The translations under genes and the position numbers were made by a program. A DNA stretch of 38,624 bases from Acetobacteraceae bacterium AT-5844 (GTDB taxonomy: Bacteria > Pseudomonadota > Alphaproteobacteria > Acetobacterales > Acetobacteraceae): the NCBI GenBank assembly GCA_000245075.1, contig JH600015.1:15227-53850 (forward strand). The letters are read 5' to 3'. This document shows, one piece after another, positions 6,808 through 14,744 of this stretch. The notes under the pieces are model-generated. The model was not told where the DNA came from, ran no database searches, and saw only the letters and a program-made list of their open reading frames with translations. Numbering within the stretch: the first letter of the stretch is position 1; each line of letters opens with the position of its first letter.

Positions 6808-6824
6808 GGTACCTCTTGGTTACC
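6808..6824. promoter_or_regulatory. Operator 4, GGTACC-N5-GTTACC
   Basis: GGTACCTCTTGGTTACC, 36 bases from operator 3 and 28 bases upstream of the MarR-like ATG. It overlaps the expected promoter of the rightward operon, which ends with the integrase. Confidence 0.65.
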
Positions 6825-6852
6825 TCTGAGGGTCTTTTGTGGAGCAGGTATC

Positions 6853-7257
6853 ATGCAATTGGCTTCTGCCGCCTCTTCGGCAGCTGTCCCTGCCGTTATG
6901 TCAGCGAGGATAGCCCTTCCTCCTGAGCGGCGAATCGGGCTATCCAACTTTGCAGCTGCCATCAGGAATCTTGTGCGCGATGGGCGCCGAGACCTGTCCG
7001 CGCGCCAGCTGGGCGTGCTCACCACCCTGGCCTTGCAGCCGGAGCTGAACACCATCCGCAGCCTCGCGGTGCATCTCCGCGTTTCCAAGCCCGCCATCAC
7101 CCGCGCGGTGGATCGGCTGGAGGCAGAAGGCCTCGCCAAACGGCGGCCTGATCCGAAGGATCGCCGCAGCGTCTGCGTCGGCATCTCGCCCGCTGGCAGC
7201 AGCTATCTTGACGACATCGAAGTCGGCCTTCTCAAGTCGACCATGGCGGAGGCCTGA
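6853..7257 (+). CDS. MarR-family winged-helix regulator
   Basis: A 134-residue protein whose middle matches MarR: LSARQLGVLTTLALQPELNT leads to the recognition helix region HLRVSKPAITRAVDRLEAEG, and the wing is LAKRRPDPKDRRSVCVGISP. The DRRS wing motif and the closing AGSSYL are typical. The N-terminus lacks the long first helix of free-living MarR dimers, and an Ala/Ser-rich start replaces it. GGAG lies eight bases ahead of ATG 6853. It is the first gene of a rightward chain (6853-9936) in which several genes overlap by a few bases, so it may regulate excision or integration genes with the XRE repressor. No ligand can be suggested. Confidence 0.8.
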   Translation: MQLASAASSAAVPAVMSARIALPPERRIGLSNFAAAIRNLVRDGRRDLSARQLGVLTTLALQPELNTIRSLAVHLRVSKPAITRAVDRLEAEGLAKRRPDPKDRRSVCVGISPAGSSYLDDIEVGLLKSTMAEA

Positions 7258-7260
7258 GCC

Positions 7261-7869
7261 ATGCGCGGTTTCGCCATCGACGTCACCGAGCTCATGCGCC
7301 GCCACGCGGAAGGCGCCGGCGAGCACCACAACCCAGCCCTGCCAGAAGCCGAGGCGATGACGCTGCAGGAGCGCTTCACGGAACTGAACGACAATCCCGT
7401 GCAGTTCGCCCCCGGCATGCTCGTTACCTACAAGCCGGGCTTCGAGCAACGGAAGCCCGAATGGGCGGGTCACCCCATGATGGTCGCGGATGTCGATGTC
7501 TCCGGCTACCCGCTGCCGAAGTTCTCTGCACAAAGCTACGTTTTTCGGCCCGACACCGCCGTGCTCGATCTGCGGCCAGACGGCACCGCCGGCATCGCGC
7601 TGCTCGATCACCGCTGGCTGAAGGTATGGGAGCCAGCGCCCGCCATCGGCCCGGCGCCAGAACCGGAGCCCCTTCCGCCGCCACCCCGCAAGTCGGTGGG
7701 CAAGGAGACGCCCGACGAGTTGAAGCCCGAGGCCATGGACATGTTCGCCGCCGGCATGAGCGCGCGCGACGTGCACGACCAGCTCGGCATTGCGCTCAGC
7801 CTCGCCTCGCGCTGGGTGGAGGAATTCCGCCTGAAGCAGGACAAGCCCAAGAAGCGGAGGCGCGGATGA
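7261..7869 (+). CDS. Hypothetical protein with C-terminal helix-turn-helix, 202 aa
   Basis: The ATG follows the MarR-like stop by three bases. The N-terminal 125 residues form a mixed domain with FAPGMLVTYKPGFEQRKPEW and AVLDLRPDGTAGIALLDHRW, possibly a small beta-barrel; I recognise no family. A proline-rich linker (about residues 126-142) leads to a C-terminal stretch, PEAMDMFAAGMSARDVHDQL followed by GIALSLASRWVEEFRLKQDK, which reads as a helix-turn-helix with a basic tail (KPKKRRRG). Its place between a regulator and the excisionase/integrase suggests an element-maintenance or regulatory protein. The end overlaps the next start (ATGA). Confidence 0.65.
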   Translation: MRGFAIDVTELMRRHAEGAGEHHNPALPEAEAMTLQERFTELNDNPVQFAPGMLVTYKPGFEQRKPEWAGHPMMVADVDVSGYPLPKFSAQSYVFRPDTAVLDLRPDGTAGIALLDHRWLKVWEPAPAIGPAPEPEPLPPPPRKSVGKETPDELKPEAMDMFAAGMSARDVHDQLGIALSLASRWVEEFRLKQDKPKKRRRG

Positions 7870-8162
7870 TGCGCTCTCGTCTTCGGCGCTGGCTGGCCGC
7901 GCTGCATCGGCGCGCGCTGCTGCATCGCTCCGCGCAGCTGGCGCGGCGTGCCGCGGGGTTGATGGCCCAGCGAGACGCCCTGCCCCTGGCCAGCCGCGAG
8001 CGCATGCTGCTGAACGCCCAGGCCTTGGAGCTGTGCTGTGAATCCAGCGCGCTCCAAGCCGAAGCCATGGGCGACCAGCTCATGGCGCGCGAGCACCGCA
8101 TCGAGGCCGCCGAGTTCGGCCGCCGCGCCCGCCAACACGCCTGCCTCGGAGCCTTCGCATGA
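7866..8162 (+). CDS. Hypothetical Arg/Leu-rich helical protein, 98 aa
   Basis: It starts at ATG 7866, overlapping the previous stop as ATGA, and its own stop overlaps the next ATG the same way. The composition is strongly helical and basic at the N-terminus (RSRLRRWLAALHRRALLHRS), followed by repeated Ala/Leu/Arg heptads, so a coiled-coil or nucleic-acid-binding helix bundle is likely. I used this start, not a longer frame beginning at 7461, because that longer frame would lie over the preceding gene. No family is recognised. Translational coupling on both sides supports that it is a real gene. Confidence 0.6.
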   Translation: MMRSRLRRWLAALHRRALLHRSAQLARRAAGLMAQRDALPLASRERMLLNAQALELCCESSALQAEAMGDQLMAREHRIEAAEFGRRARQHACLGAFA

Positions 8163-8458
8163 GCGCCACCTTCTCGGCCGAGGCCGCCGCGCTGCGCCTG
8201 CTGCGGCGGAACACCCAGCCCGTGATGCTGGCACCTCCGCCGTTGCGGGAAACGCTGAACCGTCTCCCCTCCGACGTCTTCTGGCGCCTGGGCCATGACG
8301 GCGCCGGGCCAGACCCCAGCCTCTTCCTGGCGGAGGTCATGGTCTGCCGCCCCGGCTTCGAATCCCTGCACCGCCAGCATGGCGCCTCGCCGGAGGAAGC
8401 CCTGCACCGCGCCGCCGAGCGCCTGCTGGCCACGCTGGTGGAACCCGGCCATGCGTGA
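8159..8458 (+). CDS. Hypothetical protein, 99 aa
   Basis: The ATG overlaps the previous stop as ATGA. The protein is small and acidic to neutral; a central segment reads LRETLNRLPSDVFWRLGHDG and a C-terminal helix reads EEALHRAAERLLATLVEPGH. No catalytic or binding motif is visible and I do not recognise the family. Its stop (8456-8458) lies eight bases into the next gene, so it belongs to the same coupled chain leading to the integrase. Confidence 0.6.
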   Translation: MSATFSAEAAALRLLRRNTQPVMLAPPPLRETLNRLPSDVFWRLGHDGAGPDPSLFLAEVMVCRPGFESLHRQHGASPEEALHRAAERLLATLVEPGHA

Positions 8459-8813
8459 CGATGCCGACTGGCCCGGGCCGGAGCCGCGCTACCTCAACCG
8501 CCAGCAGGCGGCCGCCTATCTCGGCGTCTCCACCACGACCTTCGACGAGGAGGTAGCCGCCGGCCTCTGGCCCCAGGCGCGTAGGCGAGGCGCCAAGGGC
8601 CGGCGCCTCACCTGGGACCGCAAGCTGCTCGATAGCTTCGCGGACCGGGATTCGTATGGACCGGATCCACATGCCAACCCGGCCGCCCCAGCCCAACCTG
8701 CCTCGTTGTCCGATGATGCCGTGCGCCAGACCGCCGAGGCCGCGGCCCTGAGAGGTCTTCTGCATGCCGCGCCCCGCAACCGCGCTCAACACCGTCAGCA
8801 AAAAGCGGCGTGA
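8451..8813 (+). CDS. Excisionase-like helix-turn-helix protein (AlpA/HTH_17 type)
   Basis: A 120-residue protein with an N-terminal MerR-like/AlpA-like helix-turn-helix: YLNRQQAAAYLGVSTTTFDE, then EVAAGLWPQARRRGAKGRRL and TWDRKLLDSF. The order (LNRQQAAAYLGVS as helix-turn-helix, a glycine-rich wing, then TWDRKLLD) is what HTH_17 excisionases show. The C-terminal half is low in structure. ATG 8451 is chosen because it follows the family start closely; the upstream frame overlaps a different gene. Its end overlaps the integrase start by 50 bases. In temperate elements such a protein directs the integrase toward excision; here that is inferred from fold and position. Confidence 0.7.
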   Translation: MRDDADWPGPEPRYLNRQQAAAYLGVSTTTFDEEVAAGLWPQARRRGAKGRRLTWDRKLLDSFADRDSYGPDPHANPAAPAQPASLSDDAVRQTAEAAALRGLLHAAPRNRAQHRQQKAA

Positions 8814-9936
8814 CGGCACGGTTGATTACTTTTTCTACTACCGCCCCACCGGCCTCCTGATCGGCCGCAGCCGCGACGGCTGGACGAAGGAGGCGGCACG
8901 CGAGAAAGCAGCGGAAATGCTGCTGGCCGACGAGGCCAAGCGGTCCGGCCCACCCGCCGGGAGCTTTGGCGAGGTCTGTACCCTCTACCTCTCCAGCCCG
9001 CGCTACCGCGACCTGGCCCCGCGCACGCAGGCCGAATACCGCGACCACATCGAGATCATGCGTGGCATGTGGGAGACGGTGCCGGTGGTCGGCATCACCC
9101 GCAAGGTGGTGCGCGCCCTGCACGCCAGCTACGCCGATCGCCGCTGGAGAGGTAATGCCATCCTGCGCACGCTGCGGCTGGTGATGAACTTCGCCATCTA
9201 CGAGCTCGAGATCCCGGGGCTGACGAGCAATCCGGCCGAGCGCATTGCCCACTACCAGACCCGGCCGCGGGAGCAGCTATGGAGCCAGGCGCAGATCGAT
9301 GCCTTCCTGGAGGCGGCCGCTGACCAGCCGGTGATGCGGCGGGCATTCGCGCTGCTGCTCTACACTGTGCAGCGGCCGAGCGACGTGCTGAGCATGGCGC
9401 GCCCGATGCTTCTCGAGAAAGACGGACGCATGTGGATCAGGCTGCAGCAGGCGAAGACGAAGACGCTGGTGGATGTGCCGTGCCATGCAGGGCTGATTGC
9501 GGAGCTGAGGCAGATCGACACCATCAACGAAGGAGAAGAACGAAGCCCATTGCTGGTGGCCAGCCCGAGGGGAAAGGCTTGGCTCTATCGTAACTTTGCG
9601 CGTGCATGGGATCTGGTCCGGCGACGCGCGAACTGGCGAATTGCGCGGCAGGAGATCGAAAATCGCCGAGGTCTGCCCGAGCGTCGGCGCGTGGCGGAGA
9701 GGAAGAAGGCAAAAGAAGCGATCCGCCTAAAGATGCTGGGAAATCTTCAAAGGCGAGACCTGCGCCGGACGGGAATGATTCAGCTGGCGGTGGCTGGCGC
9801 GACAACGCCGCAGATTGCTGCGCTGAGCGGCCATGGCATCGACCGTATCCAGAAAATCCTCGACACCTATTTGCCTAGAAGGGGGGAGGTTGCCTTAGGG
9901 GGAGTGGAAAGGTGGGAAGGTAAGAGGGACCAGTAG
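8764..9936 (+). CDS. Tyrosine recombinase / phage integrase
   Basis: A 390-residue site-specific recombinase. Residues about 65-160 form the SAM-like core-binding domain (GEVCTLYLSSPRYRDLAPRT). The catalytic domain contains R204 (LLYTVQRPSDVLSM), a beta-hairpin Lys region (LQQAKTKTLVDVP), R331-x-x-R334 (RDLRRTGMIQLAVAG), H357 (LSGHG) and nucleophile Y369 (ILDTYLPR). The usual first residue of the H-x-x-R box is His; here it is Arg, a variation seen in some active integrases. It closes the coupled rightward operon and is probably repressed through operators 3 and 4. No att duplication was found in the 275 bases after it, so the integration site is not shown by this window. Confidence 0.9.
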   Translation: MPRPATALNTVSKKRRDGTVDYFFYYRPTGLLIGRSRDGWTKEAAREKAAEMLLADEAKRSGPPAGSFGEVCTLYLSSPRYRDLAPRTQAEYRDHIEIMRGMWETVPVVGITRKVVRALHASYADRRWRGNAILRTLRLVMNFAIYELEIPGLTSNPAERIAHYQTRPREQLWSQAQIDAFLEAAADQPVMRRAFALLLYTVQRPSDVLSMARPMLLEKDGRMWIRLQQAKTKTLVDVPCHAGLIAELRQIDTINEGEERSPLLVASPRGKAWLYRNFARAWDLVRRRANWRIARQEIENRRGLPERRRVAERKKAKEAIRLKMLGNLQRRDLRRTGMIQLAVAGATTPQIAALSGHGIDRIQKILDTYLPRRGEVALGGVERWEGKRDQ

Positions 9937-10211
9937 AGTAGGTCGCCGCCAGAAGATGCTCAGACTGGCTTAGCAATGACCCTTACGAGTGCCCTTCGTT
10001 GGCAGCAAGCGGACTGGCTGCTTGGGCAGGCCAGTCGGTAAGCCGACATTCTCCGCCACGCAGCTGGCGCTTTGGAGACATCAGTCTCCTAGCTCTCGAC
10101 CGGCTAATTTATTCGCGTTACCAACTCGCTGATTTAAGGAATTGATAGAGGCGCTCCGAAAGCGACCACTTGAGAGAGCGGGCTAGACGGGCCCTCTTCA
10201 CGATGGGGGGC
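9937..10211. other. Convergent intergenic region with hairpins
   Basis: It lies between the integrase stop and the convergent defence operon's last stop. It contains an imperfect inverted repeat GACTGG-CTGC / GCAG-G-CCAGTC near 10012-10036 and a perfect GGAGAC-ATCA-GTCTCC at 10074-10089. Neither has a strong U tract. No open frame is convincing. I looked for a copy of the tRNA-Arg 3' end here and found none. Confidence 0.5.
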
Positions 10212-11063
10212 TCACCCGACCTGAGGAAGCTTCAGTGGGATGATCGCGTTTTTCCAGCGCCCCTTGCCGACGTCCTCGGGCATGTGCGGGCCGACTTCGG
10301 CGACCGTTTTCTCATAGAGGCGGGGCTTGTCTCCGGAAAACACCCAGATGTGGAACACAAATGCGTCGCCGAACTTCTTCGCCTGCTCCCACTCGTTTCT
10401 GGACAGCGTGAACGACGGCGGATTGGCGACGGTCGACTTCACCTCGATCAGCTTGTTGCGCGGCCCGTATTCACCCGGCCAATAGGAGAGAACGTCATAG
10501 CCTGCAGTATTGTCGTCGATGGCCATCCAGACTGGAGCTTTGTCGATACCGGCTTTGGCAAGTTCCGCCTTCTCGCGTTCCAGCGACAAAAGCTCGGCGT
10601 CGCGTGCCCGCTTGTTGAACTCCAAATCTCTCTGCAAGCGAACGTGCGTTTGTAGTGCATCCCACCATTGCACGTCATCGAGCTCCGGTGGGTCGTCCAG
10701 CAGCTTCGCCTGGCGGAAGAGGCTGCGGACGTCGCGGAATTCGTCGTCACGAAGACGCTTGATGAACATCCCACGGCCAAGCGTGACGAGTTTCGCCCAG
10801 TCTGGTACGTCGAGGAGAATGACCGTCGAGATGCATTCGCGATAAAATCCGACGCTTCCGTGCGGCGCGTCACGCGAGACCTGTTCGTGTAGAAAGATTG
10901 CTGCCTCGAGGTCGAGGCTGTCCGCGGTCGCTTCGACCTGACGAATAAGCGGAACGAGCTCGCTAGTGACTGCATCCGGCCAATCGGCTCCATACTGCCG
11001 CAGGACCCGGAGGCCCTCGAAGGCGGGCATGGAAAAGAGGCGTGGAAAAGGGAACGGGATCAC
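10212..11063 (-). CDS. DUF3883 (NOV_C) PD-(D/E)XK nuclease-like protein
   Basis: A 283-residue protein, last gene of the leftward defence operon. The C-terminal third matches DUF3883: AGYDVLSYWPGEYGPRNKLI, then EVKS (D190, E207, K209), and FTLSRNEWEQAKKFGDAFVF. D...E-x-K is the PD-(D/E)XK active-site pattern, so a metal-dependent DNA nuclease is likely. DUF3883 often accompanies restriction helicases. The first 150 residues are helical and unassigned. It begins at GTG 11063, overlapping the helicase stop as GTGA; the helicase's terminal Glu codons (AGGAGGAGG) double as a strong ribosome site. An internal ATG at 11030 is a weaker alternative. Probable role: effector nuclease guided by the upstream helicase/ParB-like pair; this is inference. 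Confidence 0.75.
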   Translation of the reverse strand: MIPFPFPRLFSMPAFEGLRVLRQYGADWPDAVTSELVPLIRQVEATADSLDLEAAIFLHEQVSRDAPHGSVGFYRECISTVILLDVPDWAKLVTLGRGMFIKRLRDDEFRDVRSLFRQAKLLDDPPELDDVQWWDALQTHVRLQRDLEFNKRARDAELLSLEREKAELAKAGIDKAPVWMAIDDNTAGYDVLSYWPGEYGPRNKLIEVKSTVANPPSFTLSRNEWEQAKKFGDAFVFHIWVFSGDKPRLYEKTVAEVGPHMPEDVGKGRWKNAIIPLKLPQVG

Positions 11064-12976
11064 TCCTCCTCCTCCTCCTCCTTTGCCTCCGCACGAGCCT
11101 GGTTCTCGAGCTCGGCCACCAGATCGATGAGGTCCTGCATCTCGACTTCGAGCTCGATCGGATCGACCGCCTCATCCTCGTCCATTGCGATGCGCAGCAG
11201 GTCATGATCGTTGAGCAGCTGCTGCAGGCCGTGGATCTTGGCCGATAGTCGCCGCGACACCGATAGGTCGACGCTGCCGATCTCTCTCGGTGCCTTGGTC
11301 CGGTAAATATGGATGTTGGTTTCCGTACCAGGCTTCAGGCCAAGGCGGTGGATACGGTCGATCGACTGAAGATAATGCGTCGAAACATAGCTTCGGTCGA
11401 GATAGATGGCATCGTGGCAGACCTCGTGAAGGCTGATCCCCTCGCCAGCTGCAGCCGGGTTAGCGATCATCACCTGGCAGCTGTCATCGAGGTGGAAGCG
11501 CCGCAAGCGCCCTTCGCGGCTGTTGGGATCGTTAAACTCTCCCGACGGAACAGCGCCGTAAAGCGATACCGGGTTGAGATCGGCGAGCCTCACTTCGAGA
11601 TCGTGGATATTTCCGGTGAATATCGTCCAGATAACCGACTTCTTGCCGTCGCGGGCGAGCGCCCGCGCATGATCGATTACCGCCGCCATCTTTGAGGAGA
11701 TGCCCTCGGCCAAAACCTGGTCGGCGATGCCGCTGCCGAGCCCCGGACTCTCTGTGACCATCGCCTGGAGCGCGAGGATCGGATTCGACGAAAGCTGTAG
11801 CAACCGCATGACCGACCGCCGAGCCTTCACAACGTCCGGCAGTGCATTCGAGTTAATGGTCCTGCTAATCTGCCGCAGCGCCTCGTTGCGCACGATCGAG
11901 TATAGCGCGAGCTGGCCTTTGCGCATGGATACGGAGTAGAAGTGGCGTTTCGCCTTCGGGAGGCCGAGCTCTTCCTTGGTCGTCCGGACATAGAGGTGGC
12001 CGAGAACCTCCCGCGGCGGGCGTCCACGTTCGATCTGCAGGTCGTACCCCGTGCCCGGCCACAAAAAGCCGAGCTGCGAGGCAAGGTCGCTCGGATCCTG
12101 CGGCATGGGTGTCCCGGACAGAATGTCACGCCGCGCGGGCCGGTCGGCGACCGCGAGCAGGAAAGCCCCTCGTTGCGAGGCAAGACCAGCCTTCATCCGG
12201 TGCGATTCATCGAGGATTAGATGGACGGAATTGCGGGCGAGATATTGAGCGATGACGGACTGCTGCCGTACCATCAGGTCGTAGGACATGACGAAGCGCT
12301 TACGCCCGCTGCGAAGCAGCTTGTCAGTCTGCGCTTCGGAGCCGTCGAGGATAGTGAACTCTTCGGCACCGCTGCCCGGCGCGTCGGGGCTCATGCATTC
12401 GGCTACAATCGAACGCCAAGCCGGGAAGGCTGCCTTAGGGCAGATGATGAGCAGAATCTGGCCCTCGGTTGCGGCGAGCAAGTGGAGCGCGAACGCTACC
12501 GTCGTCTTGCCCGCGCCCGGGACGGAAAAGTTGGCACCATGTGACAAGGAGAGCAGGTGCGCTAGGTCTCGCAGCTGAAACGGCTTGAGCTTGCGTCTGG
12601 TAAAGCCCGCTTCGATCAGACGCCGCTCAATCTGTTCTGGCGAGAGCAGGAGAGACAGCTTGTCGCGCTTCGCCCGCGCTTCCTTGTACTCGCGGACAAA
12701 AGCCGAAATTTTCGGTGCCGCCGTCGGGGTCGGACGGAAGCGGAAGTTCAGCGCCTGCTGCGTTGCCCCGCTGCCGAACTCGCGAACGATCTCCAATATC
12801 TTGGGCCAGGGCATCTCGAGCGCCTCGGTCCCAAGCCGTACCTGTGCATCCGTGCTCAGATGCGCGCGCAGCCGCTCCCAGATCGGCGAACTGCCAGTGC
12901 TAGACCTGGTCAGGCGGCCAGCGTTGCGCACCTCATCATAATCAACCTGGATATCCGCCGGGGCCTCGTCCGCCAC
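11060..12976 (-). CDS. SNF2-family DEAD/DEAH helicase
   Basis: A 638-residue superfamily 2 ATPase. Motif I is FSVPGAGKTT (GAGKT 154-158), motif II LILDESH (DESH 256-259), motif III SGTP (287-290); the C-terminal RecA lobe ends with NPAAAGEGISLHEVC and QSIDRIHRLG, the SNF2 motifs V and VI. The first 110 residues are an unassigned extension. SNF2 proteins translocate on double-stranded DNA and in defence systems (for example DISARM DrmD) help recognise foreign DNA. It starts at GTG 12976, six bases after the ParB-like stop, with GGAG upstream. The C-terminus is a Glu run (AKEEEEEE) encoded by a GAG repeat. No HsdR-type nuclease is fused; nuclease activity would come from the DUF3883 partner. 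Confidence 0.88.
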   Translation of the reverse strand: MADEAPADIQVDYDEVRNAGRLTRSSTGSSPIWERLRAHLSTDAQVRLGTEALEMPWPKILEIVREFGSGATQQALNFRFRPTPTAAPKISAFVREYKEARAKRDKLSLLLSPEQIERRLIEAGFTRRKLKPFQLRDLAHLLSLSHGANFSVPGAGKTTVAFALHLLAATEGQILLIICPKAAFPAWRSIVAECMSPDAPGSGAEEFTILDGSEAQTDKLLRSGRKRFVMSYDLMVRQQSVIAQYLARNSVHLILDESHRMKAGLASQRGAFLLAVADRPARRDILSGTPMPQDPSDLASQLGFLWPGTGYDLQIERGRPPREVLGHLYVRTTKEELGLPKAKRHFYSVSMRKGQLALYSIVRNEALRQISRTINSNALPDVVKARRSVMRLLQLSSNPILALQAMVTESPGLGSGIADQVLAEGISSKMAAVIDHARALARDGKKSVIWTIFTGNIHDLEVRLADLNPVSLYGAVPSGEFNDPNSREGRLRRFHLDDSCQVMIANPAAAGEGISLHEVCHDAIYLDRSYVSTHYLQSIDRIHRLGLKPGTETNIHIYRTKAPREIGSVDLSVSRRLSAKIHGLQQLLNDHDLLRIAMDEDEAVDPIELEVEMQDLIDLVAELENQARAEAKEEEEEE

Positions 12977-12982
12977 GCCGGC

Positions 12983-14260
12983 CTACTCCATCTCGGCGAG
13001 CTGCTCCCGCAGCTTCTTGACCAGGGCATCGATCGACTGCAGCTGCTTGCCGATCGCACTATAGCTGCTCGTCGCGGCGCGCGAGAGGTCGACCGACAGC
13101 AGCTTGGTATTGGCCTCGGTGACTGCCTTAAGAGCCGCTTTGCCGTCTTTCTGCCCCTTCGCGACCTCGAGTGCCGTAATGCTCGAATCAATAAGGGCCT
13201 GCGCGGCCTTCTCGCGCAGAACTGAGGACTTTAAGGCCTCGATAATCCCGTCGTAGGAGGGTGCTTCCTGGTCATCGTCGAGATCGATCGAAAGATCATC
13301 TATCTCGGCCTTCTCGGCCCCGGGCGGCTTCGTTGTCGGGATATTGAGCGTCGTCGCGGTGCGTTCTAGCACGTCGGCGGCCAATGCGCCGAACGCGGCG
13401 TTGAAATTGTAAAGACGCCCGCCGAGACTGTCGCGATTGTCGTAGAGCGTCCAGGCAATGACTCGGCTGGCATGAGCGAGCGCCGGGTCCTTCTTCGCCA
13501 CGCGGGCCGGAAGGTCTTTGAACACCTGTTCGGCATCTTCGGTGATCTCGGCATATTGGCCGGGCTTGCGCGCCCACTCCTTGAGGTACAGGTCCGCCTC
13601 GATCATCGCTTGCTCGACATTGGCGATGTCCTTGGGCGACCGGTGCAGCTTCCTGCCGATTTCTTCAGGAGTTCGTCCCATTGCGCGTAGTGCAAGGATC
13701 AGCTGTCCATCACCGATCCAATCATAGTCGAGCTTGGTCTCTGGCTTGCCCTGTAGGCTGGCCTCGATGTCCAGGATGTCGGCCGCAGTCGTGTCCGCAG
13801 GCAGGATCATCAGCTCGACATATTTATACCCCAGCTCGCGCAGGGCTGCGAGGCGGCGGTTGCCGTTGACCATCACCCCCCCCGAAGTCGCCAGCAACGG
13901 CTCAGTCTGCCCTTCCCCCTCGAGCACCTTGATCACCGGCACGACCGAGTCCGCGACACCTTTCTTCGCCAGTCCGACGAGGATGTCGTGTTGGACCTGC
14001 TGTACGCTCTCGACCTCTTGGCCGGCGGTGAAATAGTCGGGTACGAGGTTCTTCTCGGCGATCTCACTCTGCTGATGGCTGTAGGTGCGGAAGTTCGCCA
14101 TACGATAGATCGGAAGTCCGATGTCGACGCGAATGACGGGTAGGCGCGTCGGCTTTCCACGGAAATCGTTGAACGGAAGCATGTCGGCTGGGGATTTCGT
14201 CCCCTTGGCAATCACCGCCTCCCGCTCCGCAGGGGCCTTCAACTTCACTTCGTATGGCAT
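12983..14260 (-). CDS. ParB/sulfiredoxin-fold protein
   Basis: A 425-residue protein. Residues about 70-150 contain the ParB-like core, with VPVIKVLEGEGQTEPLLATS and the signature VNGNRRLAALRELG (GNRRLAAL, 133-140), the nucleotide-binding box shared by ParB CTPases and Srx-fold proteins. A helix-turn-helix region follows (ALRAMGRTPEEIGRKLHRSP, 190-215). The C-terminal 150 residues are helical with an acidic patch (DDLSIDLDDDQEAPS) and probable coiled coil. It is not near parA and sits inside a restriction-type operon, so chromosome partition is unlikely; ParB-like proteins in defence loci may be DNA sensors or nucleases. ATG 14260 is chosen over TTG 14293, leaving 19 bases after the preceding stop. 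Confidence 0.8.
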   Translation of the reverse strand: MPYEVKLKAPAEREAVIAKGTKSPADMLPFNDFRGKPTRLPVIRVDIGLPIYRMANFRTYSHQQSEIAEKNLVPDYFTAGQEVESVQQVQHDILVGLAKKGVADSVVPVIKVLEGEGQTEPLLATSGGVMVNGNRRLAALRELGYKYVELMILPADTTAADILDIEASLQGKPETKLDYDWIGDGQLILALRAMGRTPEEIGRKLHRSPKDIANVEQAMIEADLYLKEWARKPGQYAEITEDAEQVFKDLPARVAKKDPALAHASRVIAWTLYDNRDSLGGRLYNFNAAFGALAADVLERTATTLNIPTTKPPGAEKAEIDDLSIDLDDDQEAPSYDGIIEALKSSVLREKAAQALIDSSITALEVAKGQKDGKAALKAVTEANTKLLSVDLSRAATSSYSAIGKQLQSIDALVKKLREQLAEME

Positions 14261-14279
14261 GGACGTCTTTAGGCTCCGA

Positions 14280-14744
14280 TCATTCGAAGGCAATCAGCAG
14301 GATCGGCACCGTGATGACGCGGTCGAATGCGGTCATTTCCTTGATGACGCGCTCGGCGTTAGCGATGTTGCTGCCTATCCGCGCAGCGGCATCTCGGGTG
14401 GGAAGCGCGAGCGCCGCGGCTTCAATCCGCCGTCCGCTCTCGTAGAGGTGCTGCAGCTTCAACAAATCATAGGGCGCGCGGCTGATGTTGCCGGTCTGCA
14501 GCTGAAAGGCGAGATCGCCTTTCATTGCTGAGATGGTGAGATTGAGACTCTGATCTATGCGGACGTCCTGGCCCCAGCCTTCGGCTTGGAACTCGTCGGC
14601 GATGTGCTCCCGAATGGCAGTCGTGCAGCCTGGCGCGATGCGGATCGCCGGCGCCTCGAATCGGTCTGTGATCCACTCGAGCAGGTCTCGTTTTTCCCAC
14701 TCGGCAATACCGTTGCGATGGTCATGCATGAAGGCAAGCTTCAT
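14280..14744 (-). CDS. BglII/BstYI-family restriction-endonuclease-like protein, possibly inactive
   Basis: A 154-residue protein. The block AFQLQTGNISRAPYDLLKLQ (79-98), then LYESGRRIEAAALALPTRDA and GSNIANAERVIKEM, resembles BglII/BstYI-family proteins, where the conserved core is D-x8-E-x-Q followed by GN and a DLLKLQ helix. Here the equivalent positions appear to read S72, Q81 and Q83, so the acidic metal ligands would be missing. Either it is a DNA-recognition subunit that has lost cleavage, or a related fold with a different active site. Its ATG (14744-14742) overlaps the methyltransferase stop by one base, a very tight coupling. Length is shorter than classical BglII (223 residues). 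Confidence 0.55.
   Translation of the reverse strand: MKLAFMHDHRNGIAEWEKRDLLEWITDRFEAPAIRIAPGCTTAIREHIADEFQAEGWGQDVRIDQSLNLTISAMKGDLAFQLQTGNISRAPYDLLKLQHLYESGRRIEAAALALPTRDAAARIGSNIANAERVIKEMTAFDRVITVPILLIAFE

Noticed and set aside
9937-10211. Possible att site after the integrase
   Set aside because: No match to the tRNA-Arg 3' end or any other repeat in the window was found; only hairpins are visible.
12983-14260. ParB-like gene as evidence for a plasmid partition locus
   Set aside because: There is no parA or parS-like array nearby and the gene is embedded in a restriction-type operon.
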